This document shows positions 11,130 to 24,400 of a stretch of 64,000 bases of DNA, in pieces (position 1 is the first letter of the stretch; each line of letters starts with the position of its first letter). The notes beneath the pieces were generated by a model. The model saw nothing but the letters and a program-made list of their open reading frames with translations. It was not told the DNA's origin and made no database searches. The position numbers and the translations under genes are program-made. Source of the stretch: Nothopassalora personata (taxonomy: Eukaryota > Ascomycota > Dothideomycetes > Mycosphaerellales > Mycosphaerellaceae); assembly GCA_033816765.1 (NCBI GenBank), contig CM066291.1, positions 2,728,001-2,792,000 on the forward strand, written 5' to 3'.

Positions 11130-14100
11130 CTAGCAATAAGCGAGGCGTGCAGCCTTAGTCGTAAGGAGGGATGCCCTTTGGGTAGAGGTTAAGGAGAAGG
11201 AGATATAGAGGGAGATTGAACAGTTAGAGATCTTACGGGACGCAAGCGTGCCGCCGGCGGACCCTTAGGGCGAATCCGGCGGAGAACTATCCCCTACTCC
11301 CCCTCCCCCTCCTCTATCTATAGTAACTAACGATAATATCGTAGCTCGAGGCGCGGTCGTATCGTATACGACACGTTTACGTCTTAAAGAACCTACGCCT
11401 TTTAGAGGGGACTCGATTAAGAAAGCACGGGTATTCCTAAGGGAGCTCTCTCTTATCTTTACCCTCTTAGGCGGCACGTATGCGACGAACGAGTTAAAGG
11501 TCCTATATAGGGTTATGTACCTAAGCGGAGAGGTAAGTGAGCGATAGCACGCTAACTATAGCGTCCTTAACCTTAAAGGGTATATATACTAGGACTTTAA
11601 GGAGTTCTATCGAGACGCATGCGGTAATCCTATAAACCGCGTGCTTAACGTAATGTTAGAGTATAAGGCGGTGAAACAGAAGGACAACTAGACAGTACGT
11701 TAGTTTACGACTAAGCTAGATGTCATAGAGGATCAGTTAGGGGACTATACGGAGGCGTAACGCGTACGACATATGCTCGCTAAGCTTACGCCTAGCCTAC
11801 GGTCCGTAATCGTTAAGTTTTATAATATCCTAATAACTAGAGAGAAACTAGTAATCCTAGCTTCGCGTATTAAAAGCACGGAGCGTAGTAGCGGAGGGCA
11901 CGACCGCGGGCAGTATAGTCGCCGTAGGCGAGAGACTAAGGGCGACTAAGAGCGAAGCGATCGTAGCTCGAAGTAGTAGAAGCATAGTTAGGCGTCGCGC
12001 GACCCGGGTGCGAGTTACTAGCGGGACGCCGGCGGATCGTCTATAACCTTCAATAGGACTAAAGCGGAGTGCTATAGATACTATAAGAAGGGTTATATTA
12101 AGACGGATTGCCCGAATAGGCACCTATAGAAGGACCGTAGCGCGTAAGCGGTTCGTAGGGTAGACGCTACGAAGGCTCTAACTAAGAAGGGTAGCGACTA
12201 GGGAAAAGGCAGAGGACTAGAAGTAGGTCGCTCCTAAGTCCGAGTTTTCCTAAAGTCGACCCCTTAAGGCGAGTAGATATGTGTCTATCGTAGCGACTAG
12301 GGAAAAGGTAGAGGACTATAAGTAGGTCGCTCCTAAGTCCGAGTTTTCCTAAAGTCGACCCCTTAAGGCGAGTAGATACGTGTCTAGCGCGTTACTTACG
12401 AGGCGCAGTCGAGACTCGTAAGGGCTTTCGCGAGGCTACGTTTCTCCTAGATAACTATGCGGATCTTAGCCTAGTGTCGTATAAGTATATACTCCGACAT
12501 TAAATGTAACCTATTAATAGGGCAAGGCTACCGAAGTTAGAGTCGTATGCGCATAACCTAGGGTATTGCTACGGCGCCTTTACGGTTCGGCTACGACTCG
12601 CTAATAACGCGGGAGTAGAGCGCGTAAGTAACGCCATCTACTACGCGGTGCCTATAGGTAGGCTATTAGTGATTTTAGGTAGACCCTAGCGGCATCGTAA
12701 TCGGATAGTAAAGGCCGATAAGGATGACTAGTAGTACTACGGTATAGAGACGCCTACGGTTTAGTAGCGTGACGCACGCGAGTTCCTTAAGGATCTCGAG
12801 AGCTTAAAGTAGGTTTATGCGATAAGTGTTCGGGCTATTGCTATAGTAGTACCTAAAGGAGAGGGCCCCTCGTAGCCTAAAGAATTTATAGACTTCCGAG
12901 ATATATACGTACCTAATAAGTAGGCGAAGCGTAAGATGCCCGACGGGGTTAAGTATGCGATTAATCTCGTTAAAGGAAAGAAACCCCCTTTTAAGCCGCT
13001 GTACTACTAGTCCTTAACTAAGTTAGAGGCCTTAAAGGAGTACCTTACGTAAGCAATAGAGAAGGGGTGGATTAGGCGGTCCGTAAGCGAGGCGGGTACG
13101 CCTATCCTGTTCGTACTAAAGAAGAATAGTACTCTTAGGCTCTATGTTAATTATAGAGGCCTAAATGAGATTATAGTAAAGAACCGATACCCCCTACCCC
13201 TAATTAGCGAGACGCTAGATAGGCTATTAGGTTCTAGGTTCTTTACTATAATCGATTTAAAGGACGCCTACCATCGTATCCCTATTAAGCGAGGCGATAA
13301 GTGGAAGACTGCGTTTCGTACGCGATACGGATACTACGAGTACCTAGTAATGCCGTTCGGGTTAACTAACGTACCGGTAACCTTTTAAGGGTATATTAAC
13401 AAGGCGCTAACCGGCTTAGTTAATAACATTTGCGTAGTCTACCTAGATAATATCCTTATCTATAGCGAGACGCGTGAGGCACACGTACGAGCCGTACGCG
13501 CGGTACTAGAGAGGCTACGAAAGTTTGCCCTATTCGCAAACCCTAAGAAGTGTTACTTCTTCTAGGAGAGTATAGAGTTCCTTAGGTTTGTCGTAAGCGC
13601 CGTAGGCGTGTCGATAGATAGGAGTAGGGTAGCCGCTATCGAGGAATAGCCTACACCTACGACCTTTTATAAGGTCCAGTCCTTCCTTAGGTTTTGTAAC
13701 TTCTACCGGCGTTTTATAGAAGGATACTTAAGGGTCTGTAAGCCCCTAACGGACCTACTAAAGGGATCTAAGGACGGTAAGAAGCACGGCCCTCTTACGT
13801 GGACCTTAAGCGAAGAGTAGGCGTTTCGATAGCTTAAGGCCGGATTCTTAGGTGCACTAATACTTAGGCACTTTGATCCTACGCTACGTACGCGAGTCGA
13901 GACGGATGCCTTAGGTTTCGCGATCGTAGGTATTATATCCTAATTGTTTAGTACTAAGTAGCATCTAATTGCCTTCTATTTACGTAAGATAATACTAGCC
14001 GAGTGCAACTACGAGACGTACGATTAGGAGCTACTTACAGTAGTTAAGGCTTTTAAGCATTAGAGGCTATACTTAGAGGGCGCTACGTATACGGTGCGAG

Positions 14101-15957
14101 TACTAGTCGACTACGCTAACCTATAGGGCTTTATAATAGTAAAGTAGCTAAATAGGCGGTAAGCTCGATAGGCTACGTTCCTATAGTCTTTTAATTTTAT
14201 AGTAGAGCATCGGCCGGGTAAGACTAACCTAGCCGACGCGCCTTCGAGACGTAGTAACTACGTAGCTATAACGTAACAAACTTCGAACTTACTACCTACC
14301 TTATAAAGTAAGCTATCTTTCTAGAAGGAGTCTCTAGAAGGGACAAGCGAGCCGACGGTGAAGCGCGTACTTACTACCTACGAGGCGATGTAGGGCGACA
14401 TAGGCGCGGCGATAGTAGTGCGGAGAGGTAACCTTCCCTATTAAGACAAGCCGTCTTTACTAGTAGTAGTATGCGCTATAGTAATATAGGGTTAAGCTTA
14501 TAGCTCGACGGGTAAGTTAATCCTACTCTTAATAAAGATCGCGTAGTAGTAAGACGACTAGTGTGTTGTATACTTAGCGTAGGCGCTAAGCGCGAGGGAC
14601 GCTAAGGGATAGCATATAAAGGATAACCTTATGTACTACGGAGACGCGATCGTAGTACCTAGGGATTACGCAATTAGGTCGCATCTAATTCGCATGTACT
14701 ACGACGACGTCCTCGCGGGTTACTTTAGAAGGACTAAGACTAAAGAGCTGTTGCGACGTAATTATTAGTAGGACTTACTTAGCACGGACGTGAAACAATA
14801 CGTCTAAGCCTATAGAACCTACTAGGGTTCGAAGGCGAGGCGCCATCGACCCTACGGCGAGCTATAACCGCTTCCTAGACCGGAGCGACCGTAGTAGGAA
14901 ATTACTATAGATTTCATTACGGACCTACCTCTAAGTACGCGAGCCGGTTACGTATATAATACGATCCTAGTAATAGTCGATCGCTACTTAAAAATGAGCT
15001 TATACATCCCGACGACGAAGACTTACATAGCCGTAGAGCTTACGAGGCTCCTACGAGACGAAGTCGTGCGATACTATAGTATCCCGTTAGGCATAGTAAG
15101 CGACCGAGGTCCGGTCTTTACTAGTTAGTTTTATAGTAACTTCTACTTTAAGGCGCGTATAAAGCGTAAGCTATCTACGGCCTTTTACCCTTAGACTAAC
15201 GGCTAAACTAAGAGGGTAAACTAAACCCTCGAATAATATCTTCGTTATTACTATAGTAATAATTAAACTAAGTAGGCTAAGTAGCTTGTAGTTACTAAAT
15301 TCGTAGCTAATAATAGCATCTACCTAATACTACGAATCAGTCCGTTCGAGATAGCGTACGGTTAGCGACCTAAGATTGCCCCTACACTAACTAGATCTCG
15401 AGACGAGACCTAGGGGGGAGAAGTACTAGTAGCGGTAACAGCTACGAGTCGTATACGAAAACTACGCGCTATACTCGAGGAGCGATAGAAGGCTATAGTA
15501 CAAAGCTAGGCTCGCTACTATAACAAGACCTACTAAGCTAAGACCTACCGCGTAGGTAACTTAGTCCTATTATTAACGAAGAACCTTAAGTTAGTAGTGC
15601 TAAAGAAGAAGATAGGTCCGAAGTTTATTGGCCTATACCGCATTACGGACGCTATCGGTTCGTAGGCGTACCGCCTAGCGCTACTAGCCGACTTAAGGCT
15701 CTATAACGTCTTCTATATCTCTCTCCTCGAGCCGTATATCGGTAGCGATAAGGATGGACCCGTACCCCCTCTAGCTAATAAGAACGGAGAGTATAAGGTA
15801 GAGGCAGTGCTAGATAGGCGTAAGCGTAAGGGTAAGCTATAGTATCTAGTCCAGTAGAAGAACTAGCTAGAGGAGTACAATAGCTAGAAACCGGCGGAGG
15901 GCCTCGCGAATGCGGATCGTATAGTAGCCGACTATAAGGCGTTAAGGAGAAGTAAAT
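11130..15957 (+). pseudogene. gag-pol relic of gypsy A
   Basis: The conceptual reading frame is broken by many TAG and TAA codons where Gln or Trp is expected. Landmarks along the strand are a gag region to about 12060, a CCHC zinc knuckle at about 12075-12115 with one Cys turned to Tyr, and a protease motif read as DNYAD in place of DSGAD (about 12445). Reverse transcriptase (12870-13600) follows with LDNIL in place of LDDIL (about 13444), then RNase H (13800-14260), integrase (14600-15500) and a C-terminal chromodomain (about 15780-15950). The frame ends at TGA 15955-15957. The chromodomain identifies a chromovirus; in such elements it guides integration to methylated-histone chromatin (family knowledge). 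Confidence 0.9.
12191..12388 (+). repeat. 99-bp tandem duplication in the gag-protease linker
   Basis: Two copies begin at 12191 and 12290 (GTAGCGACTAGGGAAAAGG), period 99 bp or 33 codons, so the frame is kept. The same pair is present in copy B (about 40436-40633), so it predates the spread of the family. Confidence 0.85.
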
Positions 15958-16654
15958 GAGACTAGCACTAGAGCACAAATAAAACTTTTCTTAACTATAA
16001 ATAAAACAAAAGCTAAAGAGTAGCGCGCCTACTAGGGGCTACGTAGAGTAGTAGTAGGCGAGGAGCCCGCGAGTAGCGTGTAAGGCGAGCGCCTTAGTTA
16101 TCGTTACGTAGTAACTTAGGTAAGAATGCCTAGTCGGCGGCGGTAGTGTCGATGTTCTACGCCTATAGGAACTAGGACTACGGTTAGTAGGGTACACGTA
16201 GGCGAGGAACATACGACTTACGGCGCGGCCGAGTTCGAATAGCCTATTAAGGGCGCGGTTCTACTCCTACTAGAGCGCGAGGGCTTCGGCGGCGGGGGCG
16301 GCGGCAGTAGTAGCGGCGGCGGCGGAGGTACGTATACGGGTCTCCCCGGCATGCTTGTGCTTATAGGCATTGAACTACCTAATGGCCTATAGAAAGGGTT
16401 AGCCGAAGCATAGGGGACGCACTAGAGCCCTCCCCCGCGAGTAGTAGTCGACTCGCACGAGCGAAGTAGCGACTTACCTCCTTAATGTCGTTACCTAGCT
16501 AGGTACATAGGCGGATCTACTCTACTAGCTCCTACTACTAGAGGTCTATAGGCGCCTAGCCTATTATAGCCGTAAGAAAGTCGCGCTAGGACCGCGCGGC
16601 GCGTAGGCGGCTTACTAGCGAGGCGATAGCGTAGCTAGTATTAGGTACGTAGCT

Positions 16655-17752
16655 ATGTTTACTACGCCTACAGCGGCTACACTTCTTTAGGAGCTCGCCG
16701 GTAGTAACACTATTATAGTTATCGGCCTCGTCTAGCAAGTAGTTAGTATACGAATCGTAGGCGACACGCGTAGAGACTTACCCCTAACGAAGTACGGGAG
16801 GTACCGTATATACATGTTAATTCTCTACGAGAGCTTAGTAGCTAGCGAGGGCGTTAGTAGCTACGAGGGTAATGCTAGTCGCTTGCGACTACTAGGCGTT
16901 CTAGGGGCGTCGCGCACTAGAGCCGCCTAGCGGCGCTCGTCTTCTACGGCGCTAGTAGTGCTGTCGCTACTAGTACTACTAGAGGAGGCGGAGCGGCTAG
17001 AGAATGGCGGCGAGGAGGGCACGGTAGACATAATGATAATAATAATGCTAGCGAGGCGCTTACGATAATAGTGCGGTACGGGTACGTAGTAGTAGTGTAG
17101 CGAAGGTGATAAGCTAGGGAGCGTGCTAAGAAAGGGCTAGGTTAGGCTAGAGTTTTATACCCCTAACTAGCTACGTCGGTATAGCAATTAAGCCTCACTT
17201 ACCATGTTTACTACGCCTACAGCGGCTACACTTCTTTAGGAGCTCGCCGGTAGTAACACTATTATAGTTATCGGCCTCGTCTAGCAAGTAGTTAGTATAC
17301 GAATCGTAGGCGACGCGCGTAGAGACTTACCCCTAACGAAGTACGGGAGGCACCGTATATATATTTTAATTCTCTACGAGAGCTTAGTAGCTAGCGAGGG
17401 CGTTAGTAGCTACGAGGGTGATGCTAGTCGCTTACGACTACTAGGCGTTCTAGGGGCGTCGCGTACTAGAGCCGCCTAGCGGCGCTCGTCTTCTACGGTA
17501 TTAGTAGTGCTATCGCTACTAGTACTACTAGAGGAGGCGGAGCGGCCGGAGAACGGTAGCAGGGAGGGCACGGTAGACATAATGATAATAATAATGCTAG
17601 CGAGGCGCTTACGATAATAGTGCGGTACGGGTACGTAGTAGTAGTGTAGCGAAGGTGATAAGCTAGGGAGCGTGCTAAGAAAGGGCTAGGTTAGGCTAGA
17701 GTTTTATACCCCTAACTAGCTACGTCGGTATAGCAATTAAGCCTCACTTACC
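16655..17752 (+). repeat. 549-bp tandem duplication unique to gypsy A
   Basis: Units 16655-17203 and 17204-17752 both start ATGTTTACTACGCC and end GCCTCACTTACC. They differ only by scattered transitions. Copy B has one unit, and the internal length difference (6848 against 6299 bp) is exactly 549. The unit covers the start and zinc-motif part of the antisense ORF relic described for copy B. Confidence 0.92.
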
Positions 17753-17881
17753 TACACCTACATAACGACACGTACGTAACCCGTATATAGGCCGTATAGC
17801 AACTATAGTTCTAGAAGTATATAGGAGCCTCTACGTAGCAACTAGCGAGCTAAGGATAGCTCGTACGGGAGGGGAGGCAAT

Positions 17882-18078
17882 TGTAAGGGGCAGCCTAGTA
17901 GCTAACCCCTACATGTAGCCTTATATATAACATACGGTTGCGACCGGCTACTAAGCCGCACGTAACACGTATAAGTACACCTTACGACGCGCGATGCGTC
18001 TTAAACAAAAGGCAAGAATTAGTTTATCTACGACTAGTAGGTCGTAGGCGTGCTATACATTGCGACATCCCCTTAATA
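17882..18078 (+). repeat. 3' LTR of gypsy A (197 bp)
   Basis: Preceded by the purine tract GGGAGGGGAGGCAAT. It starts TGTAAGGGG, ends CCCCTTAATA and is followed by CGAAG. Confidence 0.93.
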
Positions 18079-18400
18079 CGAAGCCTCCAATTTAGACGAA
18101 TAATGTAAAGCGTAGGAATAGGGTTAGATAGTTAGTTAGTCTATTATAGAGCTTTCTAGAACCTAGAGGGGTACGCAGCTATTACATTAAAGTCGCATCA
18201 AATTGCGCCAAGGCTTCTAATCAAATCTGATTGACCGTCCCATTAAATCTCAATTAAATTTCTAATGAAATTTTCAATCAAATTTTTTTAATTAAATTTT
18301 CACTTCTAAAAATCGATCTTAGGTATACTGCCTTAGGTTCCTCTTACATGATCTCTAATGCCTTAGGCTAAATTGGTTAGTAAGTGAATGGCCGGGCCTA
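18079..18400. other. AT-rich spacer between gypsy A and the LINE coding region
   Basis: About 320 bp with no open frame. An AT-rich patch (18180-18310) made of repeated motifs like AATTAAATTT retains CA dinucleotides. It may be the LINE 3' end or a fragment of another element. Under the inversion model its left edge was once next to 41988. Confidence 0.4.
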
Positions 18401-21400
18401 GCTCCGGTAAGGCTATTAGTTCGATTCTTTATTTGCGTTATTAGTTATTAACTACTAATTGTACTACGGTGCCTTCGTAACTTAATGTAACGTAACTGTT
18501 AGTATAGCTGCTACTATAGTGCCGTTGTTGCTACTTAGCCGTTAGTTGTTAGCTTCGTAATAAAGAGATAGTTACTAGTGCTTCTCTATATAGCCTCTTG
18601 CCTTATTAATCGGTAGTAGGGAACGTGTTCTTCTACTTATATGTTAATCGTCGTAACTAAACTCGTTGTTTTCCTATTAATCGAGCACTTAGTAGTCAGC
18701 TTGTGCCGCCTAGGCTGTCTACGCTTCGTGCCCGGGTCTAGCGCTATAAAGCCTCGGCCCTAAATGTATCTACTTAAACTAATACAGTAGTCGTCCTTTA
18801 ACATTTAGTAGGTTAATAGGTCGTTTAATGGAGGTGCTAGTCGTTCTCGAGTGCGGCTAGCTCCATTTTGTTAGCTAATATTAGAGCGTTGCTAGTTAGT
18901 CTTAGTCGGTCGCCGTTAGAGCGTAACGGTTAGCTAGGTAGCTTTAGCAATGGTAGTAGTTCGAACTAATAGTTACTTACGTGTCTATGTTGCGCTTATC
19001 GGTTACCTAAGGTGCTCCCTTAGTATCGATACCGTTCGGGTAATATTTAATGCCCTCGATCTTCTTATTCGTAAGCCTACGGGGCGCTGTCGCTTACTAG
19101 TAGGTTTTAGCTAAGTGTCTACTAGTGGCGGGTGAGTAGTGGGTCTCTAATTAATGTTCGATTTGTATATATTGCGGCATTAATGATTATATAAGAGGCC
19201 TGTTATCTACTCGGTTAATAGTCTTTCTAATTCTTTATAGTGCCCTAGCGTATCTTCATTACGAAATTGTACTTAGGTAAGTGTATAGCCTCTACTACTT
19301 TCGCGGCTTTAGTACTATGTTTGAGGGAGGTCTACCTCTTTAGTTGTATAATGTATACCGTTAGGCTAGGCCCGAGGACGTTAGTTAATGTCTTAACTAA
19401 CTACTCGTCCGGCGAGAGTTGTAGCCTTAGTTTTAAGTTGCTTCTTTACTTACTGCTTAGCTAACTTACTAGCTCTACGCTCGTTAAGTTTGCCGTTAGC
19501 TTTATGCTCCGCTTTAGTAAAACGTTCGGCCTCTCGTTTAACATCGACTACCCTAAATTGCTTAAGGCATTGCGCCTTAAGTAGCATCTAAGCCGCGTAA
19601 TTAACCATCGCTAGGTCACTAAGAAGAAGTCGTAAGTTAGTAACACGTTAGCCAATTAATGCCTACATCTCCTCTCTCTCATTAATAAATCTAGGGTAGG
19701 TTAGTAGTATGTAAGCGGCGGTTTATCGGTGTACTTTATCTATTCGGTCGTCCGGTGTCTAGTAAAAGTTACAGCTTAGTAATAGTACGTAGCCTATCTT
19801 ATATAAGTAAGCATTAAGCGAGATAAAGCCGGTTCTTACTTATGTTACAATTAAGCCTAAGTAACGGCTCGCCGTCTTATACTTAGCGAGTGTTGATTTA
19901 CTTAGTTCTAGTTAAAGACGGAACAGTAGCCGGCTATGCGTGTCTTCGGTCTACCGTTACTTCTATTTTCTCGCTAATTCGTCCTTTATGTAGCCTTATG
20001 CCTACGTTATTGTCTTTATTAAGTTTTAATAAGGCTTCGCCCTATTCGCTACTTCGTTAGCGAGTATGTCGGCTAATTCGTTACCGGGGATGCCTATATA
20101 GCCTAGTATCTAGACGATAGTAATCGGACAAGGGGTAGTTTATCTTAACGCGTAAAAGTCCGCTATCGCCCCTTACGCGATTAATGCCGTCGCATTCGTA
20201 ATTGACTTCGCTAGGCCCTAATTGTCCGTGTAGATATATACTAGCTTAATTAGGTTTTGCTTAATAACGGTCTTTAATGCTAGTAGTATGCCGTGTACCT
20301 CGGTATAGTACGATAATAAGTGTGTTTACGTACTAAGCGGTATAGCCTCCTAGATCGTTTCGTCCATTGTTACCGCTAAGCATCTAAGTCGGTCACCCTT
20401 CTTATCTTTCTTAAGCGAGCTATCGGTATATATGTATGTGCTAGGTAGCTTAATTAAGGCATCGTGCTACCGCGTCGCCGCTTCTATCGTATCTTAAATA
20501 AAAGTCTTTAGATACATACCCTAAGGACAGTTAATAAAGGCCTATTTAAGCTTAAGTAGTAGTTAACCTCCTAGTGCGAGGTACGCCCGTTTCTAGCTAG
20601 TAAGCGGTATAACCTATCGTCTATCTCCATCCGGTATCGCCTCCACTAGGTAATAACTATAGCCTTTAGATACTATGCGAATGAACGTTTGCATAACTAT
20701 CGACTTAATCTCTAGGTCCGGCGGTGTAACATCTAGTTCAATTTCTAGGCTAGCCTTACCCGTTGTTCGAAAGGCCCCTACTATTTAGATAAGGGCTCGG
20801 TATTAGATCTTATTAAGTAGGTCATGTGTTTACTTTAAGCCCTGTTCGCCTAGTCTATACTATACTAACGCGGCGTACGTAATTAATGGTCTAATGGTTG
20901 CTAGGTAGGCCCTTCGAACTATAAGCGGCCCTACTCCTTTTATTAATTTATACAATACTTAAAGAACTAGTAACCGCTTTTCCGCTTTTCGTTCAAGTTC
21001 GGCTCGGTACGCATAGAAGTTAAGTCTTTAGTCGAGCGTTACTCTAAGCACTTTAATCGTATCTTATAGTTTAATAGTTGTGCCGTTAAAGATTAGTTCG
21101 AAAGCGTTCTATTCTCGATTAATAGTAGCTACTTAGGTGCCTAGCGGCTAGAAGTGTATTAACTAAAACTTAGCTAGCGTAAATAGAGCTACATACTAGT
21201 AAGCCTATCGTTCGCTAATCGTTATTACTAGTTCGAGTTTCGCCTTAGTCTCCGCCGCCGTCTTACCTTATACGAGGATAGTAGTATCGTCTATCCATCC
21301 TACTAATATAAGGCCTGCCCTCGCCGTCTCTTTAAATAAGTCGGTATTAAAGATAATAAAAAGCGGTGGTAACAGCGGTAAGCCTTATGGTATGCCTACT

Positions 21401-24400
21401 AATATGTCCGCCTCCGGTGCTATGTAGTCCGGTAGTCGAAGTGTAGTGCGTCTACCGCTAAGGAAACTCGCTATCTAGCTAGCTATGTTACCGCCGAGTC
21501 GTCGCTTCTTAAGGTTATGAATCAATCGTTAGTAGGAGACGTAATCGAAAGCTCCCTTAATATCGAGTACTAGGGTAGAGGCTCTACCTTTATCGTGTCG
21601 TCCTATAGAGAGCGCCTTCACGCGGCGGACGACGTAAGTATCTTCGTTACGACGAAGAGAAACTAAGACTCTCTCTCTCGAAAAATACAAGCCTACTCGA
21701 CTCGAAACAAGAAAAGACAGGTCGGACGAACCGAACGAACGAGATACGCTCAAAATCTACAAACAAGAACTCCGGAACTGCGAGAAGGGAAAGCGACGTA
21801 CATAGCGTACACGTCGCTCGAACAACGAAGGCGCTGTCTACCTGTCGTCCCGGCAAACCACGTAAACTGCCGGCTGGAACCAAGAGAGGCGTTTAGGGGC
21901 GCAAACCACGTATACTGCACGGCTGGAACCAAGAGAGGCCGAGGGGGGGACGACAGCGAGGCCACTGCGACCGAGGAGCTACACTCGAGACCGGAGAACG
22001 CGACTGGATTGAAACAGAGGCAACGGGTGTTTCTTGGGATTTTGCTCGGTGCGTACGGGTACGGCCGGCTTGGCTTTTTAAAACAAGAACGAGACACGGG
22101 CGCAAAACTTGTCTCGCCCGGGGCAAGGCGACAAACCGCAATTCTCGACAAGACACGACTACCGGGTACGCGCGTACTACGCCGCAATATATTCGATTTA
22201 CGGTTCGAATAGCGAGCGTTGCTCGCATCTTTTAAGGAGTTTTTACGTCCGGGGTACGACGGGGCTTTTCTCCTTCTCTCAAATTTTGGTCTCGTTCTCG
22301 AGACCCGTGTTGCATAGTCTTTGACTCAAATAGCACGTTAATGGAATAATCAATCAATCTACCTTTATCGTACTATGTTTACGCTATTAGTTCGATAAGG
22401 CTATGTAACGCTTTATTAACTAAGTATCCTTTACGGCCTCTAAAGTAGCCTTTCGGTAGCACTTAGTTAGTCTTAAAAGCGTATTATAGCCTCTCGGCTA
22501 TTACGCTCTCTATTACTTTACTAATCGTATTAAGTAAAGTAATTAGTCGGTATCCTACTATCGAGTTTACTAGCTTGTTTAGCTTCGGTAAGTAAACTAT
22601 TATTAAGGTACGTAGTCGTTATAGGTAGTACTAGTTTAATAGGCTTACGTTAAGTAGCCTTATAAGTTCGATAGCGAATATCGGTGGATCTAGTAGCGTC
22701 TCCTTAGGCGGTGTATCTGTCTCTTTATTAAAACCTTCTAGTATAGGTAGCGGCGGTAGTGTTAGCGCTGCCGCCTTTAGGAGTTCCGCCGGGTACCCGT
22801 CTAGGTCTAGTACTTTACTTATAGCTATTCGTTTAATAGCGAGCTAGACCTCGTGTATCGTTAGAGCTAGCATTAGTATTAGTTAAGGGTACTTAAAGTT
22901 TAGCGTAATGTCGCTTAAATCGGCCTACCGTTATTAAGGGAAGAATGCTACGTACAGTAGGTTAGCCTTAGCTACGCTTGTAGTTATAGGTAGTTATTGT
23001 CCATTAACGAGCGTTAGTAGATGTAATCGAGCTAGCTAGCCTTAGTTCTTCTTCCACTTAATAACCCTCTATAGTTTCTTAAGGTCGCTATCCGTTGCTT
23101 CTAGCATTTAATAGAAGGTCTTGTCCTTCTATTTACGTATATCCTTAGTATAGTCCTTCGTAGCCTAGATGTATCTCTACTCTAGTCTCTCGTCCGGTCG
23201 TCCTTAGTCGCGGAGTCTTCGCACCTATCTCTTAAGTTATTGAACCTCCTTTCGTGTATTAGTAAGTACTTCGGTGAAGCCGGGCTTAGTTCTCGCTAAA
23301 TTGTAGCGCGCCGTTGGTACCGCTATTGCAATAGCCTCTTTAAGCGCCTCTCGAATCTTATCGAGAGCCTTGTCGATAGATAGCGGCGTGTCCATTTATT
23401 CTTTAATTAAGAGCTTACCGAGATTCTCTTAGAGTTTTCGTTTATTAATCGATTTCCACTTACGTCGTGTCTCTTCTTCGGGTTCCTTACTACTATGTAG
23501 CATAAACTCGAATAATGATTCGATTAGCCGGTAGTCGGAGTTCTATTTATTACCGCCTCCCACTAATATTTTAGGTGTCTTAAGGGTCTTCGAGTAGAAG
23601 ACTAGGTCGATTGTTAATGTGCCTTCGGTAGCCTAATCGAAACGCGTTAGTATACCTAGTAGTATAGCTTAGGTAAGGTTATAGCCCCTCGCTATTCGGT
23701 GGAGCGCGTACCCTCTACCGTTTAGCGTACACTCCGGTACCCATGCCCGGTGATGTGCGTTAAAGTTGCCTAGTAGTACTATGTAGTTAGTAGCGTAGTG
23801 CGGGATTTAATCGATTATCGCCGTTACTAGCGGTAATGTCGTGCTTAGTAGTTAGTAGACGTAAATAAAGGTAACAGGTGTTAGTCCTTTAAATACTACC
23901 TTTACTATATATTCGTTATCGACTATTAGAGCCTACTAGTCTCGCTTCCATCGTTTGTTAATGTATATAGCTATCCGTGCCTCCGAGTTTAGTTAGAACA
24001 GTAGCTAGAACTCGCCTTTATATAGGTAATAAGTTATTACTAGCCCTAGTGTTCGTTCGTTAAGGTATAGCTCTTAAATAGCTATAATGTCGTACTCGAG
24101 TATCTCTTCATTTTAGAACAAGAGCGTTATCGTGTCGCTACTTCGCTAAACGTTATATTAAAGGATGTTAATTAACGATCCCTCGATCGTTAATTGTTCG
24201 TTACCTCGTCGTATTCGGTATGTAAGTAATTGTCGCCCTAGTAGTCGCTATTCGTTAATTAGTAGCCGTTAGCCTAGCTTAGGGGCTCTATTACTTCGCT
24301 CTCCTCGCTACTATTAGAGGCGTAGTAGCCGTAGGCCTCCTACCCGCTACTATAGTTGTCGTTGCTGTTACGATCGCTCTATAGCTATCGTTCTTCCTAT

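Larger units (their letters stand above)
10837..18078 (+). mobile_element. Ty3/gypsy chromovirus copy A, RIP-decayed
   Basis: A 7242-bp plus-strand element with 197-bp LTRs at both ends, a purine tract before the 3' LTR and coding order gag, protease, reverse transcriptase, RNase H, integrase, chromodomain. It aligns without indels to the inverted copy B (left position p corresponds to 52824 minus p up to the duplication). The only length difference is a 549-bp tandem duplication at 16655-17752. Its flanks do not match each other (ATTGC at 10832-10836, CGAAG at 18079-18083) but match flanks of copy B, a sign of recombination between the copies. It is full of TAG and TAA stops and is dead. Confidence 0.95.
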
